The notes below the pieces were generated by a model that made no database searches, had not been told where the DNA came from, and saw nothing but the letters and a program-made list of their open reading frames with translations. From Ferrovibrio sp041906005 (GTDB lineage: Bacteria; Pseudomonadota; Alphaproteobacteria; Ferrovibrionales; Ferrovibrionaceae): a stretch of DNA of 64,000 nucleotides. This document shows positions 42,919 to 49,598 of this stretch, in pieces. Within the stretch, counting starts at the first letter, position 1; every line of letters starts with the position of its first letter. The stretch spans positions 1,798,001-1,862,000 of the forward strand of contig NZ_JAYRJY010000001.1 in assembly GCF_041906005.1 (NCBI RefSeq). The letters run 5' to 3'. Both the position numbers and the translations under genes were made by a program.

Positions 42919-45021
42919 ATGCGCAACCTGAGCATCTCGCTGCGCATCTCCGCGGCTTTCGGCCTGATCCTTGCCCTGTTGCTGGCCGTTGCCGGCCTGG
43001 CTTATCAGAATGTGCGCTTTCTGGAGCGCGCCCAGCAGGAAACCGCGCATAGTTTCCGCCTGCTCGATGCCCTTGCCGGCCTGGCCCAGGCGATGTCGGA
43101 CCAGGAAACCGCGGTGCGCGGTTTCGCTCTTTCGGAAAACGAAAGCCATCTCGACACCGTCAATACCGGCCGCGATGCCAGCGCCCGCCTGCTGGAACAG
43201 TTGAAAGAGCTGATCGCCGGCAATGCCGAACAGGAAGAACGTCTGACCCAGGTGACCGCCCGGATTGTCGACTGGCAACTCAAATTCGCCGAAACGGCGG
43301 TCACCCGGTTGAAGGATGAAGCTCGCCGCGAACAGGCCTTGCGCACCCTGCGTTCGCCGCTCAGCAAGGGCCAGATGGATGAAATCCGTCAGGTGCTGGG
43401 CGAAATGCGCGATGCCGAGCGCAGTGATCTCGCGCAGCGCAACCAAGCGCAGGATCTGGCCTTCCTGCGGCTGGTGGAAATTTCCGCCATTGGCCTTGCC
43501 GTATTGCTGTTGGTGATTGTGGTCGCCGTCTTGATGGTCCGTCGCAGCGTGGTGCGACCGGTGCAGGACATGACGTCGGCCATGCGTCGCCTGGCCGATG
43601 GCGATCTGTCGGTTGATGTGACCGGCGCCGATCATCGCGACGAAGTCGGTGAGATGGCTCGTGCGTTGCAGGTGTTCAAGGACGGCATGGTGGCCCGCCG
43701 CGACGCCGAGGCCGAGATCGCCCATCAACGCGAGCAATCCGAGCAGCGTCGTCTGGCGCGTGAGGCACAGGAACAGGCGGCGGCGCGCGAGATTGCCGAT
43801 CTGGTGGGCGCCGTGGCGGCCGGCGATGTGGCACGCCGGTTGTCGGAAGATGGCAAGGATGGCCTCTATCTCGCCATCGCCCAGGGCATCAACCGCCTGA
43901 CGGCGGCGGTGGAGGGCATGATCGGCGAACTCGGCACCGTGCTGGGCGCCATGGCCGACGGCCGGCTGGATCGCCGGATCACTGGCGATTACGACGGTGC
44001 TTTCCGCCGCCTGAAAGACGACACCAACACAATGGCCGAACGCCTGTCGGGGATTGTCATGCGGCTCAGCCAGACGGCCGGGCAGGTGCGGTCGGCGTCC
44101 AACGAGATTTCGGCCGGCAGCCAGGATCTGGCCAGCCGCACGGAATCCCAGGCGGCATCGATTGAGGAAACCGCCGCCTCGATGCACGAAGTGACGGCGA
44201 CGGTGAAGCAGAATGCCGACAATGCCCAGGCCGCCAACCAGCTCGCCACGGCGGCGCGTGACACCGCCGATCGTGGCGGCAGCGTGGTACAGGAGGCCGT
44301 GCAGGCCGTGACCCAGATCGAGCAGAGCGCGCAGAAGATTTCCGACATTGTCGGCCTGATCGACGAGATCGCCTTCCAGACCAACCTGCTGGCGCTGAAT
44401 GCCAGCGTGGAGGCGGCGCGGGCCGGCGAGGCCGGCAAGGGTTTCGCCGTGGTGGCGCAGGAAGTGCGCGCCCTGGCGCAGCGTTCGGCCAACGCGTCGA
44501 AAGACATCAAGGCGCTGATCGCGGAATCGAATACCCAGGTGAAAACCGGCGCGGCCCTGGTCAACCGTACCGGCCAGTCGCTGACCGAGATCGTCACCGC
44601 GATCAAGAAGGTGTCGGATATCGTCGCCGAAATCGCGGCGGCCTCGCGCGAGCAGGCCACCGGGCTGGAGCAGATCAACACCGCCGTCGCCGGCATGGAC
44701 GAAATGACCCAGCGCAACGCGGCGCTGGTGGAGCAGACCACGGCGGCGGCCCAGGCGCTGAACGGCCAGGCGGGCGAATTGGCCGATGCGGTCGGCTTCT
44801 TCCAGACCGGACAATCGGCGCCGAAAGCCGCGCCGGCTTCGGCACCGGTCGTGGCCGCGCCAGCCATACCTGTTGTCGCCAAGCCGGCCCCCAGGCCCGA
44901 GCAGAAGGCTGAAGCGAAGCCTGCTCCGAAACCGGTGCCCAAACCGGTACTGAAGCGCCCGGCCGCTGCCGCCGTCGCCGTCGCCGTGGCGGACGATGAG
45001 GATGACTGGAAGGAATTCTAG
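42919..45021 (+). CDS. Methyl-accepting chemotaxis protein, membrane type with CheR-tether-like tail
   Basis: A 700-aa chemoreceptor. Transmembrane segment 1 is at about residues 9-31. A periplasmic helical domain (CHASE3/4HB-like, FRLLDALAGLAQAMSDQETAVRGFAL) follows. Segment 2 is at about 187-208, then a HAMP domain (RRSVVRPVQDMTSAMRRLADG) and a second HAMP-like region around 285-375. The signalling tip is DEIAFQTNLLALNASVEAARAGEAGKGFAVVA. After an Ala/Pro/Lys-rich linker of about 65 residues it ends in DDWKEF, similar to the xWxxF pentapeptide that tethers CheR and CheB. The ligand is unknown. Its core closely resembles the partial receptor at the right edge. Confidence 0.93.
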   Translation: MRNLSISLRISAAFGLILALLLAVAGLAYQNVRFLERAQQETAHSFRLLDALAGLAQAMSDQETAVRGFALSENESHLDTVNTGRDASARLLEQLKELIAGNAEQEERLTQVTARIVDWQLKFAETAVTRLKDEARREQALRTLRSPLSKGQMDEIRQVLGEMRDAERSDLAQRNQAQDLAFLRLVEISAIGLAVLLLVIVVAVLMVRRSVVRPVQDMTSAMRRLADGDLSVDVTGADHRDEVGEMARALQVFKDGMVARRDAEAEIAHQREQSEQRRLAREAQEQAAAREIADLVGAVAAGDVARRLSEDGKDGLYLAIAQGINRLTAAVEGMIGELGTVLGAMADGRLDRRITGDYDGAFRRLKDDTNTMAERLSGIVMRLSQTAGQVRSASNEISAGSQDLASRTESQAASIEETAASMHEVTATVKQNADNAQAANQLATAARDTADRGGSVVQEAVQAVTQIEQSAQKISDIVGLIDEIAFQTNLLALNASVEAARAGEAGKGFAVVAQEVRALAQRSANASKDIKALIAESNTQVKTGAALVNRTGQSLTEIVTAIKKVSDIVAEIAAASREQATGLEQINTAVAGMDEMTQRNAALVEQTTAAAQALNGQAGELADAVGFFQTGQSAPKAAPASAPVVAAPAIPVVAKPAPRPEQKAEAKPAPKPVPKPVLKRPAAAAVAVAVADDEDDWKEF

Positions 45022-45066
45022 CAGCCTCCCGTTTGCATAAGCCCGCTCTGCCGGGCCGAGGCTGCT
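45020..45066. repeat. Nested inverted repeat after the chemoreceptor gene
   Basis: AGCAGCCTC and GAGGCTGCT form a perfect 9-bp inverted repeat over a 29-nt spacer that itself can fold (GCCC...GGGC). It begins at the receptor stop codon. It may end transcription, but there is no U tract. Confidence 0.4.
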
Positions 45067-45092
45067 GCCATTTTCTGGCAGGGGTGTCGTCT

Positions 45093-45293
45093 ATGCTGGC
45101 TCCGTCGCAACCACAGGGGCCAGCCGTGCAGGATGCCGTTTTCACTCTTCTCTATGCCCGGAATCCGCCGGCCGCAGCGGCTTTCTATGCCGCCATCCTG
45201 CAACCGCCGACCGCCATGGATTTTGGCTACACCTTCCTGGCCGCCGATCCGGATGGCCACCGCCTGCGGGTCTTCGCGCCGGGGGTGGCGTGA
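45093..45293 (+). pseudogene. Shrunken VOC/glyoxalase-family gene with an internal deletion
   Basis: The frame encodes 66 residues. It begins like a full VOC protein (AVFTLLYARNPPAAAAFYAAIL) and then runs directly into the family's C-terminus (QPPTAMDFGYTFLAADPDGHRLRVFAPG). The roughly 60-70 residues that normally lie between these parts are missing, yet the frame is kept. GTG 45126 is an alternative start. The stop overlaps the EVE gene start (TGATG). It is either a pseudogene with an in-frame deletion or a reduced half-domain that needs a partner. Confidence 0.6.
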
Positions 45294-45724
45294 TGCGCCG
45301 GCACTGGATCGGCGTCGCCTCGGCCGAGCATGTCGCGCGCGGCCGCGCCGAGGGCTTCATGCAGGTCTGTCACGGCAAGGGCGGGCCGTTGCGCCGCATC
45401 GCGCCAGGCGACTGCGTGGCCTATTACTCGCCGACCGGTCATTTCCGGGGCGGCGACCGGCTGCAGGCATTCACGGCCATCGGCGTCGTGCGGCCTGGCA
45501 CGCCGTATCAGTATGACATGGGCGGCGGGTTTCATCCCTTCCGGCGCGATGTCGCATGGCTCGGGGTGGATCGCGAAGCGCCGATCCAGCCCCTGCTGGA
45601 ATGCCTGGACTTCACCGCCGGCAGGCGCAACTGGGGCTACGCCTTCCGTTTCGGCCTGCTTGAGATCAGCGAAGCCGACATGCGGGTGATCGCCGTTGCC
45701 ATGAAGGCGGCGCTGCCGGCCTGA
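45293..45724 (+). CDS. EVE domain protein (UPF0310 type)
   Basis: A 143-aa EVE/PUA-like protein. RRHWIGVASAEHVARG at the start, then CHGKGGPLRRIAPGDCVAYYSP and LDFTAGRRNWGYAFRFGLLEIS match the UPF0310 group. EVE domains bind modified bases in DNA or RNA and occur both alone and fused to restriction enzymes. ATG 45293 overlaps the stop of the shrunken VOC gene, so the two were or are one operon. A second, different EVE protein is encoded at 49184-49597. Confidence 0.88.
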   Translation: MRRHWIGVASAEHVARGRAEGFMQVCHGKGGPLRRIAPGDCVAYYSPTGHFRGGDRLQAFTAIGVVRPGTPYQYDMGGGFHPFRRDVAWLGVDREAPIQPLLECLDFTAGRRNWGYAFRFGLLEISEADMRVIAVAMKAALPA

Positions 45725-45796
45725 CGGTGCGGCTGGACTTTTTGTCCTGCTGCCCTTCTATTGCGAGTCCGGATCATTTCATCGCACGGACTTGTC

Positions 45797-46543
45797 ATGC
45801 TGCTGCATCTGAGCACCTGGAAAGAGGTCGAGGATTATCTCAAACGCTCGACCGGGATCATCATCCCGATCGGCTCGACCGAACAGCATGGCCCCAATGG
45901 CCTGATCGGCACCGATGCGATCTGCGCCGAGGTGCTGGCCAAGGCCGTCGGCCAGGCGGCCGGTGCGCTGGTCGGCCCCACCATCAATGTCGGCATGGCC
46001 CAGCATCATCTGGGATTTCCCGGCTCGATGACGCTGCGGCCCTCCACGCTGATCGCGGTGATCCGCGACATGGTGGTCTCGCTCAGCCGGCATGGCTTCG
46101 ACCGCTTCTTTTTTCTCAACGGCCATGGCGGCAATGTTGCCACCGCCACGGCGGCCTTTTCGGAAATCTATGCCGAGGCCAGCATGGCTCATGCTGGCAA
46201 TAATGCACCCAGTCTGCGCTGCACGATCAAGAACTGGTGGGAGGCACCGGCTGCCAAGCGCCTGTCGGGCGAATTGTTTCCTGGCGAGGAAGGCGCCCAT
46301 GCCACGCCGTCGGAGGTTTCGCTCACCTTCCACGCCTATCCCGAAGCCGTGAAACAGGCCGAGATGAGCCCGCGCACTGCACCCTGGGGCAGTTTCACCG
46401 ATGCTGCCGATTATCGCAGTCGTTTCCCCGATGGCCGTATCGGCTCCAACCCGGCGCTGGCAACGAAAGAGCATGGCAAGACCATCATGGACGCCGTGGT
46501 CCCTGAATTGGCCGACAGCTACCGCAGCTTCATCGCCGCCTGA
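45797..46543 (+). CDS. Creatininase family protein
   Basis: A 248-aa protein of the creatininase/creatinine amidohydrolase fold. Metal ligands are visible in IIPIGSTEQHGPNGLIGTDAI (Glu, His, Asp; residues about 28-48), FFLNGHGGNVA and GEEGAHATPSEVSLTF (Glu, His). The family includes creatininase, the riboflavin-pathway ArfB and mycofactocin MftE, so the substrate is open. No mycofactocin genes are nearby. ATG 45797 (MLLHLSTW) is the likely start. It lies 20 nt before an NTF2-like gene. Confidence 0.9.
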   Translation: MLLHLSTWKEVEDYLKRSTGIIIPIGSTEQHGPNGLIGTDAICAEVLAKAVGQAAGALVGPTINVGMAQHHLGFPGSMTLRPSTLIAVIRDMVVSLSRHGFDRFFFLNGHGGNVATATAAFSEIYAEASMAHAGNNAPSLRCTIKNWWEAPAAKRLSGELFPGEEGAHATPSEVSLTFHAYPEAVKQAEMSPRTAPWGSFTDAADYRSRFPDGRIGSNPALATKEHGKTIMDAVVPELADSYRSFIAA

Positions 46544-46563
46544 AACCGCCCTGACGCCGTTCC

Positions 46564-46953
46564 ATGAGCAAGGCGATCCTGAACGACTATTACGCCGCCC
46601 TGCGCGACGGCGATTTCGATGCCCTGGCGCGGATCGTGGCGCCCGATGTGGTGGTGCGTTATTTCGGCCCGCCCGGCCTGCTGCCGTGGGTTGGCGTGCA
46701 TGAGGGCTTCGAGGCTTATCGCCGTTTCCTGAGCCTGGTGCGCGACGCGCTGGAAATCATCGAGGTGGTGCAGGAAGCGGTGATCGCCGAAGGCGAATGG
46801 GTGGTGGTGCTGGGCCGCGGCCGCTGGCGCGCGAAGGCGACGGGGCGCGACATCGCGGTGAACATGACCAACGCCTTCCGTTTTCATGGCGGTCGCGTCG
46901 CCGAATACCGCGTCTATACCGATACCGCCGCTTTTGCCGCTGCCCTGAAATAA
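46564..46953 (+). CDS. NTF2/SnoaL-like protein
   Basis: A 129-aa protein of the NTF2 fold: ILNDYYAALRDGDFDALARIVAPDVVVRYFGPPGLLPWVG (residues about 5-44) and the C-terminal NAFRFHGGRVAEYRVYTDTAAFAAAL. It follows the creatininase gene by 20 nt and is probably co-transcribed. The function is unknown; related proteins act as isomerases, hydratases or binding proteins. Confidence 0.85.
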   Translation: MSKAILNDYYAALRDGDFDALARIVAPDVVVRYFGPPGLLPWVGVHEGFEAYRRFLSLVRDALEIIEVVQEAVIAEGEWVVVLGRGRWRAKATGRDIAVNMTNAFRFHGGRVAEYRVYTDTAAFAAALK

Positions 46954-47019
46954 GCGTGCACCTGAAGCAAGCGCAATAAACGGGAAGTGGCCGGCCGGCG
47001 GCGACGGTATAGTGCCGTC

Positions 47020-47727
47020 ATGACCGACATCCTTTCCCGTATCACCTCCCTCGACTGGCCCGCCCTGCAGGCCGCGCTGGACGAGCGCGGTTTTGCCGTC
47101 ACGCCGCCCCTGCTGTCAGATAAACAATGCCGCGATCTGGTCACGCTGTACGACCGGCCGGAGGGTTTCCGCAGCCGCGTGGTGATGCAGCGTCATGGGT
47201 ATGGTCAGGGCGAATACCGCTATTTCCAATATCCGCTGCCCGAACCCGTGCAGGCTTTACGCGAGGGCCTGTATCCCCATCTGGTGCCGCTGGCCAACGA
47301 TTGGCAGCAGCGTATGGGCCTGCCGATGCGCTTCCCGGCCCGGCATGACGACTACAAGGCGCTCTGTCATGCCGCCGGCCAGGCGCGGGCGACCTGCCTG
47401 CTCCTGAAATACGGTCCGGGCGATTACAATCGTCTGCACCAGGACCTCTACGGCGAGATGGTGTTTCCGCTGCAGGCCACGCTGCTGCTCAGCGATCGTG
47501 GCGATTTCGAGGGCGGTGACTTCGTGCTGGTGGAGAACAAACCGCGCAGCCAGAGTCGGGCCGAGGTGGTTTCGCTGCAGCGCGGCATGACGGTGATTTT
47601 CGCGGTGAACCGGCGCCCCATGCGCGGTCCGCGAGGCGACTACCGCGTCGCCCTGCGCCACGGCGTCAGCACATTGCGGCGCGGTACCCGCCATACGCTG
47701 GGCGTCATTTTCCACGATGCCGGCTGA
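47020..47727 (+). CDS. 2OG-Fe(II) oxygenase family protein
   Basis: A 235-aa double-stranded beta-helix oxygenase. The iron ligands are His and Asp in YNRLHQDLYGEMVFPLQ (about residues 135-151) and a distal His, probably in RGTRHTLGVIFHD near the C-terminus; a basic residue there would bind 2-oxoglutarate. The N-terminal part FRSRVVMQRHGYGQGEYRYFQYPLP is typical of a bacterial group annotated only as 2OG oxygenase. ATG 47020 (MTDILSR) is the start. The substrate is unknown. Confidence 0.87.
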   Translation: MTDILSRITSLDWPALQAALDERGFAVTPPLLSDKQCRDLVTLYDRPEGFRSRVVMQRHGYGQGEYRYFQYPLPEPVQALREGLYPHLVPLANDWQQRMGLPMRFPARHDDYKALCHAAGQARATCLLLKYGPGDYNRLHQDLYGEMVFPLQATLLLSDRGDFEGGDFVLVENKPRSQSRAEVVSLQRGMTVIFAVNRRPMRGPRGDYRVALRHGVSTLRRGTRHTLGVIFHDAG

Positions 47728-47739
47728 GTTACTGCGTGC

Positions 47740-47755
47740 TGTGACAGCGCTCACG
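47740..47755. promoter_or_regulatory. CRP-like site
   Basis: TGTGA-CAGCGC-TCACG matches the CRP consensus TGTGA-N6-TCACA at 9 of 10 defined bases. It lies 103 bp upstream of the small gene at 47858. Confidence 0.45.
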
Positions 47756-47857
47756 TCATGAAAAGACCGCAATCTCGTCACACCCTCTGCACGCTTGCCC
47801 CGCTAAGATGAGCGCCATACCTCACTTACAGTTGGCGTTGAGTGAAAGGAGAGGGCG

Positions 47858-48079
47858 ATGCAGGAGAGGCACGAGACGACCACCACCGTCATGACGGTGA
47901 CGACGGGCAAGCAGGTCTGCTGGCTTGGCCGCGAGCCGGCTCTCAGCGACATGCTGGCCGATCCGATCACCCAGATGCTGATGCGCCGCGACGGTGTGCA
48001 GGAAGGCGAGCTTCGCCGCCTGGTCGCCCGCCTGCAGCAGCGCCGTACAGACGGCCTTGACCAGGCTGTTATCGGCTGA
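47858..48079 (+). CDS. Small protein of unknown function (73 aa)
   Basis: A 73-aa frame with a strong RBS (AAGGAGAGG, 5 bp before ATG 47858) and an intrinsic terminator 25 bp after its stop, which together make it a real single-gene transcript. The sequence starts with a Thr/Val-rich stretch (TTTTVMTVTTGKQVCWL) and continues with DPITQMLMRRDGVQEGELRRLVARLQ, predicted helical. One Cys is present. It has no signal or membrane segment. I do not recognise the family. A CRP-like site lies upstream. Confidence 0.7.
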   Translation: MQERHETTTTVMTVTTGKQVCWLGREPALSDMLADPITQMLMRRDGVQEGELRRLVARLQQRRTDGLDQAVIG

Positions 48080-48103
48080 CCTGGCGGCGAAAGCCGTCAG
48101 GAG

Positions 48104-48144
48104 AAAAGCCCGCACGGGACAATCATGGCCTGAGCGGGCTTTTT
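48104..48144 (+). terminator. Intrinsic terminator after the 73-aa gene
   Basis: The arms AAAAGCCCGC and GCGGGCTTTT (10 bp, 20-nt loop) run into a T tract (48140-48144). Confidence 0.75.
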
Positions 48145-48157
48145 ATGGGGCTAAATA

Positions 48158-48178
48158 TGCGACTCATTCTCACTTGCA
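48158..48178. promoter_or_regulatory. Fur-like iron-responsive site before hemP
   Basis: TGCGACTCATTCTCACTTGCA is an imperfect palindrome (TGC...GCA ends, ATTCTCA centre) resembling alphaproteobacterial Fur boxes. It lies about 90 bp upstream of the hemP start, as expected for an iron-repressed hemin uptake gene. Confidence 0.5.
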
Positions 48179-48266
48179 TTCGCAGATGATATTCCGTAGT
48201 CTGTCTTTAACACGCCGCTTGCGGGGCTTTGGCCCAGGCTGCGGCGCGACGGGGCAGAGGGTGGTT

Positions 48267-48467
48267 ATGACGGAGCTGAACCAGACGCATCATGCCGGGC
48301 GAGCAGAAGCTGAGGCTGGCGATCCACTGCTGGTGCAGAAAGACGGGTTACCACGGCTGTCCAGTCGCGTCCTGTTCCAGGCTGCCCGCGAGATCATCAT
48401 TGAGCATGATGGCGCCGATTACCGCCTGCGGCTCACCGCCAATGGCAAGCTGATCCTGACCAAGTGA
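48267..48467 (+). CDS. hemP: Hemin uptake protein HemP
   Basis: A 66-aa HemP-family protein. The conserved C-terminal half is LSSRVLFQAAREIIIEHDG, then DYRLRLTANGKLILTK. HemP genes are iron-regulated and usually lie beside hemin receptor genes; in some rhizobia and Burkholderia HemP is an activator of hemin uptake. Here no receptor or hmu transporter gene follows. ATG 48267 is used; the longer upstream frame runs through the Fur-like site and terminator. A 38-codon gene follows 11 nt after it. Confidence 0.88.
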   Translation: MTELNQTHHAGRAEAEAGDPLLVQKDGLPRLSSRVLFQAAREIIIEHDGADYRLRLTANGKLILTK

Positions 48468-48478
48468 CCGGAGGCCAA

Positions 48479-48595
48479 ATGATCAGAGGTAAGAGCATGA
48501 CCACGCGCACCCCACCGATCAACCTGCTGGGCCAGGCTTTGCTTGGCGTGCTTGAGGCCTGCCGCGACATCCGCGTGATCAGCCGCGCCGGCTGA
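48479..48595 (+). CDS. Very small protein downstream of hemP (38 aa)
   Basis: A 38-codon frame with a good RBS (GGAGG at 48470-48474, 4 bp before ATG 48479), 11 nt after the hemP stop and ending before a hairpin. The product reads INLLGQALLGVLEACRDIRV in its middle, an amphipathic to hydrophobic helix with basic ends. It is too short for family assignment. Its spacing argues for co-translation with hemP. Internal ATG 48497 could also serve as the start. Confidence 0.5.
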   Translation: MIRGKSMTTRTPPINLLGQALLGVLEACRDIRVISRAG

Positions 48596-48662
48596 ACGGC
48601 CAGACTAAGGAATACACAAAACGGCTGCTGCAGCTCCCTCCCACCCTGCCTGCGGTTGCCGT

Positions 48663-48703
48663 GCGGCCGGCGATGCTCCCTCAGCATCCCGGCCGCCTTC
48701 GTT
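48663..48703 (+). terminator. Hairpin terminator after the hemP operon
   Basis: A 14-bp stem with one bulged C (GCGGCCGG-C-GATGCT / AGCATC-CCGGCCGC) and loop CCCTC is followed by CTTCGTTT on the plus strand. It sits between convergent genes and ends next to the Rieske gene stop. Confidence 0.6.
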
Positions 48704-49063
48704 TCAGGCGGCAATCACCCAGCCCTCGGCATCGAGGCGCACGGCAAAGGGGATCAGGCTCTTGCCCTTGCAGGGGCCGAGGAAGCACTGGCCGCTTTCG
48801 GGCGCGAACAATGCACCATGGGTGCCGCATTGCAGGGCCGACATGTCGCGGTTGAAAAACGCATCCGGCCGCCAGTCCAGCGACGTGCGCGCATGCGGGC
48901 ATTCATTCACATAGCCCAGCACCGCACCCTGCCAGCGCAGCACAAAACATTCGAACCGCTCCTTGCCCGCGCCAAACGTCAGGCCCTTCGCGCCGGGCTC
49001 GGGGATCTCGGCCAGCGCGACCAGCCGCGTGCCGGGCGATGGCTGGTTGGGGCGGGTGGTCAT
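48704..49063 (-). CDS. Rieske 2Fe-2S domain protein
   Basis: A 119-aa stand-alone Rieske ferredoxin. Cluster ligands are CPHARTSLDW (Cys-x-His) and CGTHGALFAPESGQC (Cys-x2-His plus an extra Cys), followed by FAVRLDAEGWVIA. It has no membrane anchor and is probably a soluble electron carrier or a small subunit of an oxygenase that is encoded elsewhere. ATG 49063 is the start. Confidence 0.9.
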   Translation of the reverse strand: MTTRPNQPSPGTRLVALAEIPEPGAKGLTFGAGKERFECFVLRWQGAVLGYVNECPHARTSLDWRPDAFFNRDMSALQCGTHGALFAPESGQCFLGPCKGKSLIPFAVRLDAEGWVIAA

Positions 49064-49086
49064 GGCACTAGCACCATAACCTTATT

Positions 49087-49118
49087 CGTCATGCTCGGAC
49101 TTGGTCCGAGCATCCACG
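49087..49118 (+). repeat. REP-like extragenic palindrome, copy 1
   Basis: A perfect 10-bp stem ATGCTCGGAC / GTCCGAGCAT with loop TTG, flanked by CGTC and CCACG. This matches the type of short palindromes scattered between genes in many alphaproteobacteria. Confidence 0.65.
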
Positions 49119-49140
49119 AGTTTTTTTGGAAGCAGGACGC

Positions 49141-49169
49141 GGATGCCCGGCACGAGGCCGGGCATGACG
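49141..49169 (-). repeat. REP-like extragenic palindrome, copy 2 (inverted)
   Basis: A 9-bp stem ATGCCCGGC / GCCGGGCAT with loop ACGAG. Its reverse complement reads CGTCATGCCCGG and ends GGGCATCC, so it is the same element as copy 1 in opposite orientation, 22 bp apart, as in REP pairs moved by RAYT transposases. Confidence 0.65.
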
Positions 49170-49183
49170 GTGTTTCGTCACAA

Positions 49184-49597
49184 TCACGCACTCACGCCGC
49201 CCATCTTGCAGATCAGCTTCCAGCTCGCCGCATCCACCGGCGAAACCGACAGCCGCGACTGCCGCAGCAGGGCCAGGTCCTTCAGTTTCGGCTCGGCCTT
49301 GATCTGGGCGAGCGAGACTGGAGTCTTAAGAGGCATGAGCGCCTTCACGCTCACCATGCCGAACTTGCCGGTCTCGTCGGTGGGATCGGGGTGATACAGC
49401 TTGCATACCTCGACGATGCCGACGATCTGCTTCTCGTCGACCGAGTGATAGAAGAAGGCGCGATCGCCGAGTTTCATGGCCTTCATGTTATTGGCGGCCT
49501 GGTAATTGCGCACGCCGTTCCAGCTTTCGATCTTCTTTTTCACTTGCTGCTCCCACGACCAGGCGGAAGGCTCGGATTTCATCAGCCAGTAGTTCAT
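49184..49597 (-). CDS. EVE domain protein (THYN1-like)
   Basis: A 137-aa EVE protein: NYWLMKSEPSAWSWEQQV at the start, WNGVRNYQAANNMKAMKLGDRAFFYHS and the C-terminal LSVSPVDAASWKLIC are typical. The aromatic cage residues for a modified base are in these segments. It ends the tsaD-gpsA-EVE operon; the start is 2 nt after the gpsA stop, so coupling is tight. This order is frequent in alphaproteobacteria. Confidence 0.93.
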   Translation of the reverse strand: MNYWLMKSEPSAWSWEQQVKKKIESWNGVRNYQAANNMKAMKLGDRAFFYHSVDEKQIVGIVEVCKLYHPDPTDETGKFGMVSVKALMPLKTPVSLAQIKAEPKLKDLALLRQSRLSVSPVDAASWKLICKMGGVSA

Positions 49598-49598
49598 G

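Noticed and set aside
42760..44814. A 684-codon minus-strand open frame opposite the chemoreceptor gene
   Set aside because: It is His/Gly-rich without any domain and lies antisense to a clear methyl-accepting chemotaxis protein.
45293..49597. Anti-phage defence system built on the EVE proteins
   Set aside because: No nuclease, methyltransferase, helicase or other defence gene is adjacent; the neighbours are metabolic.
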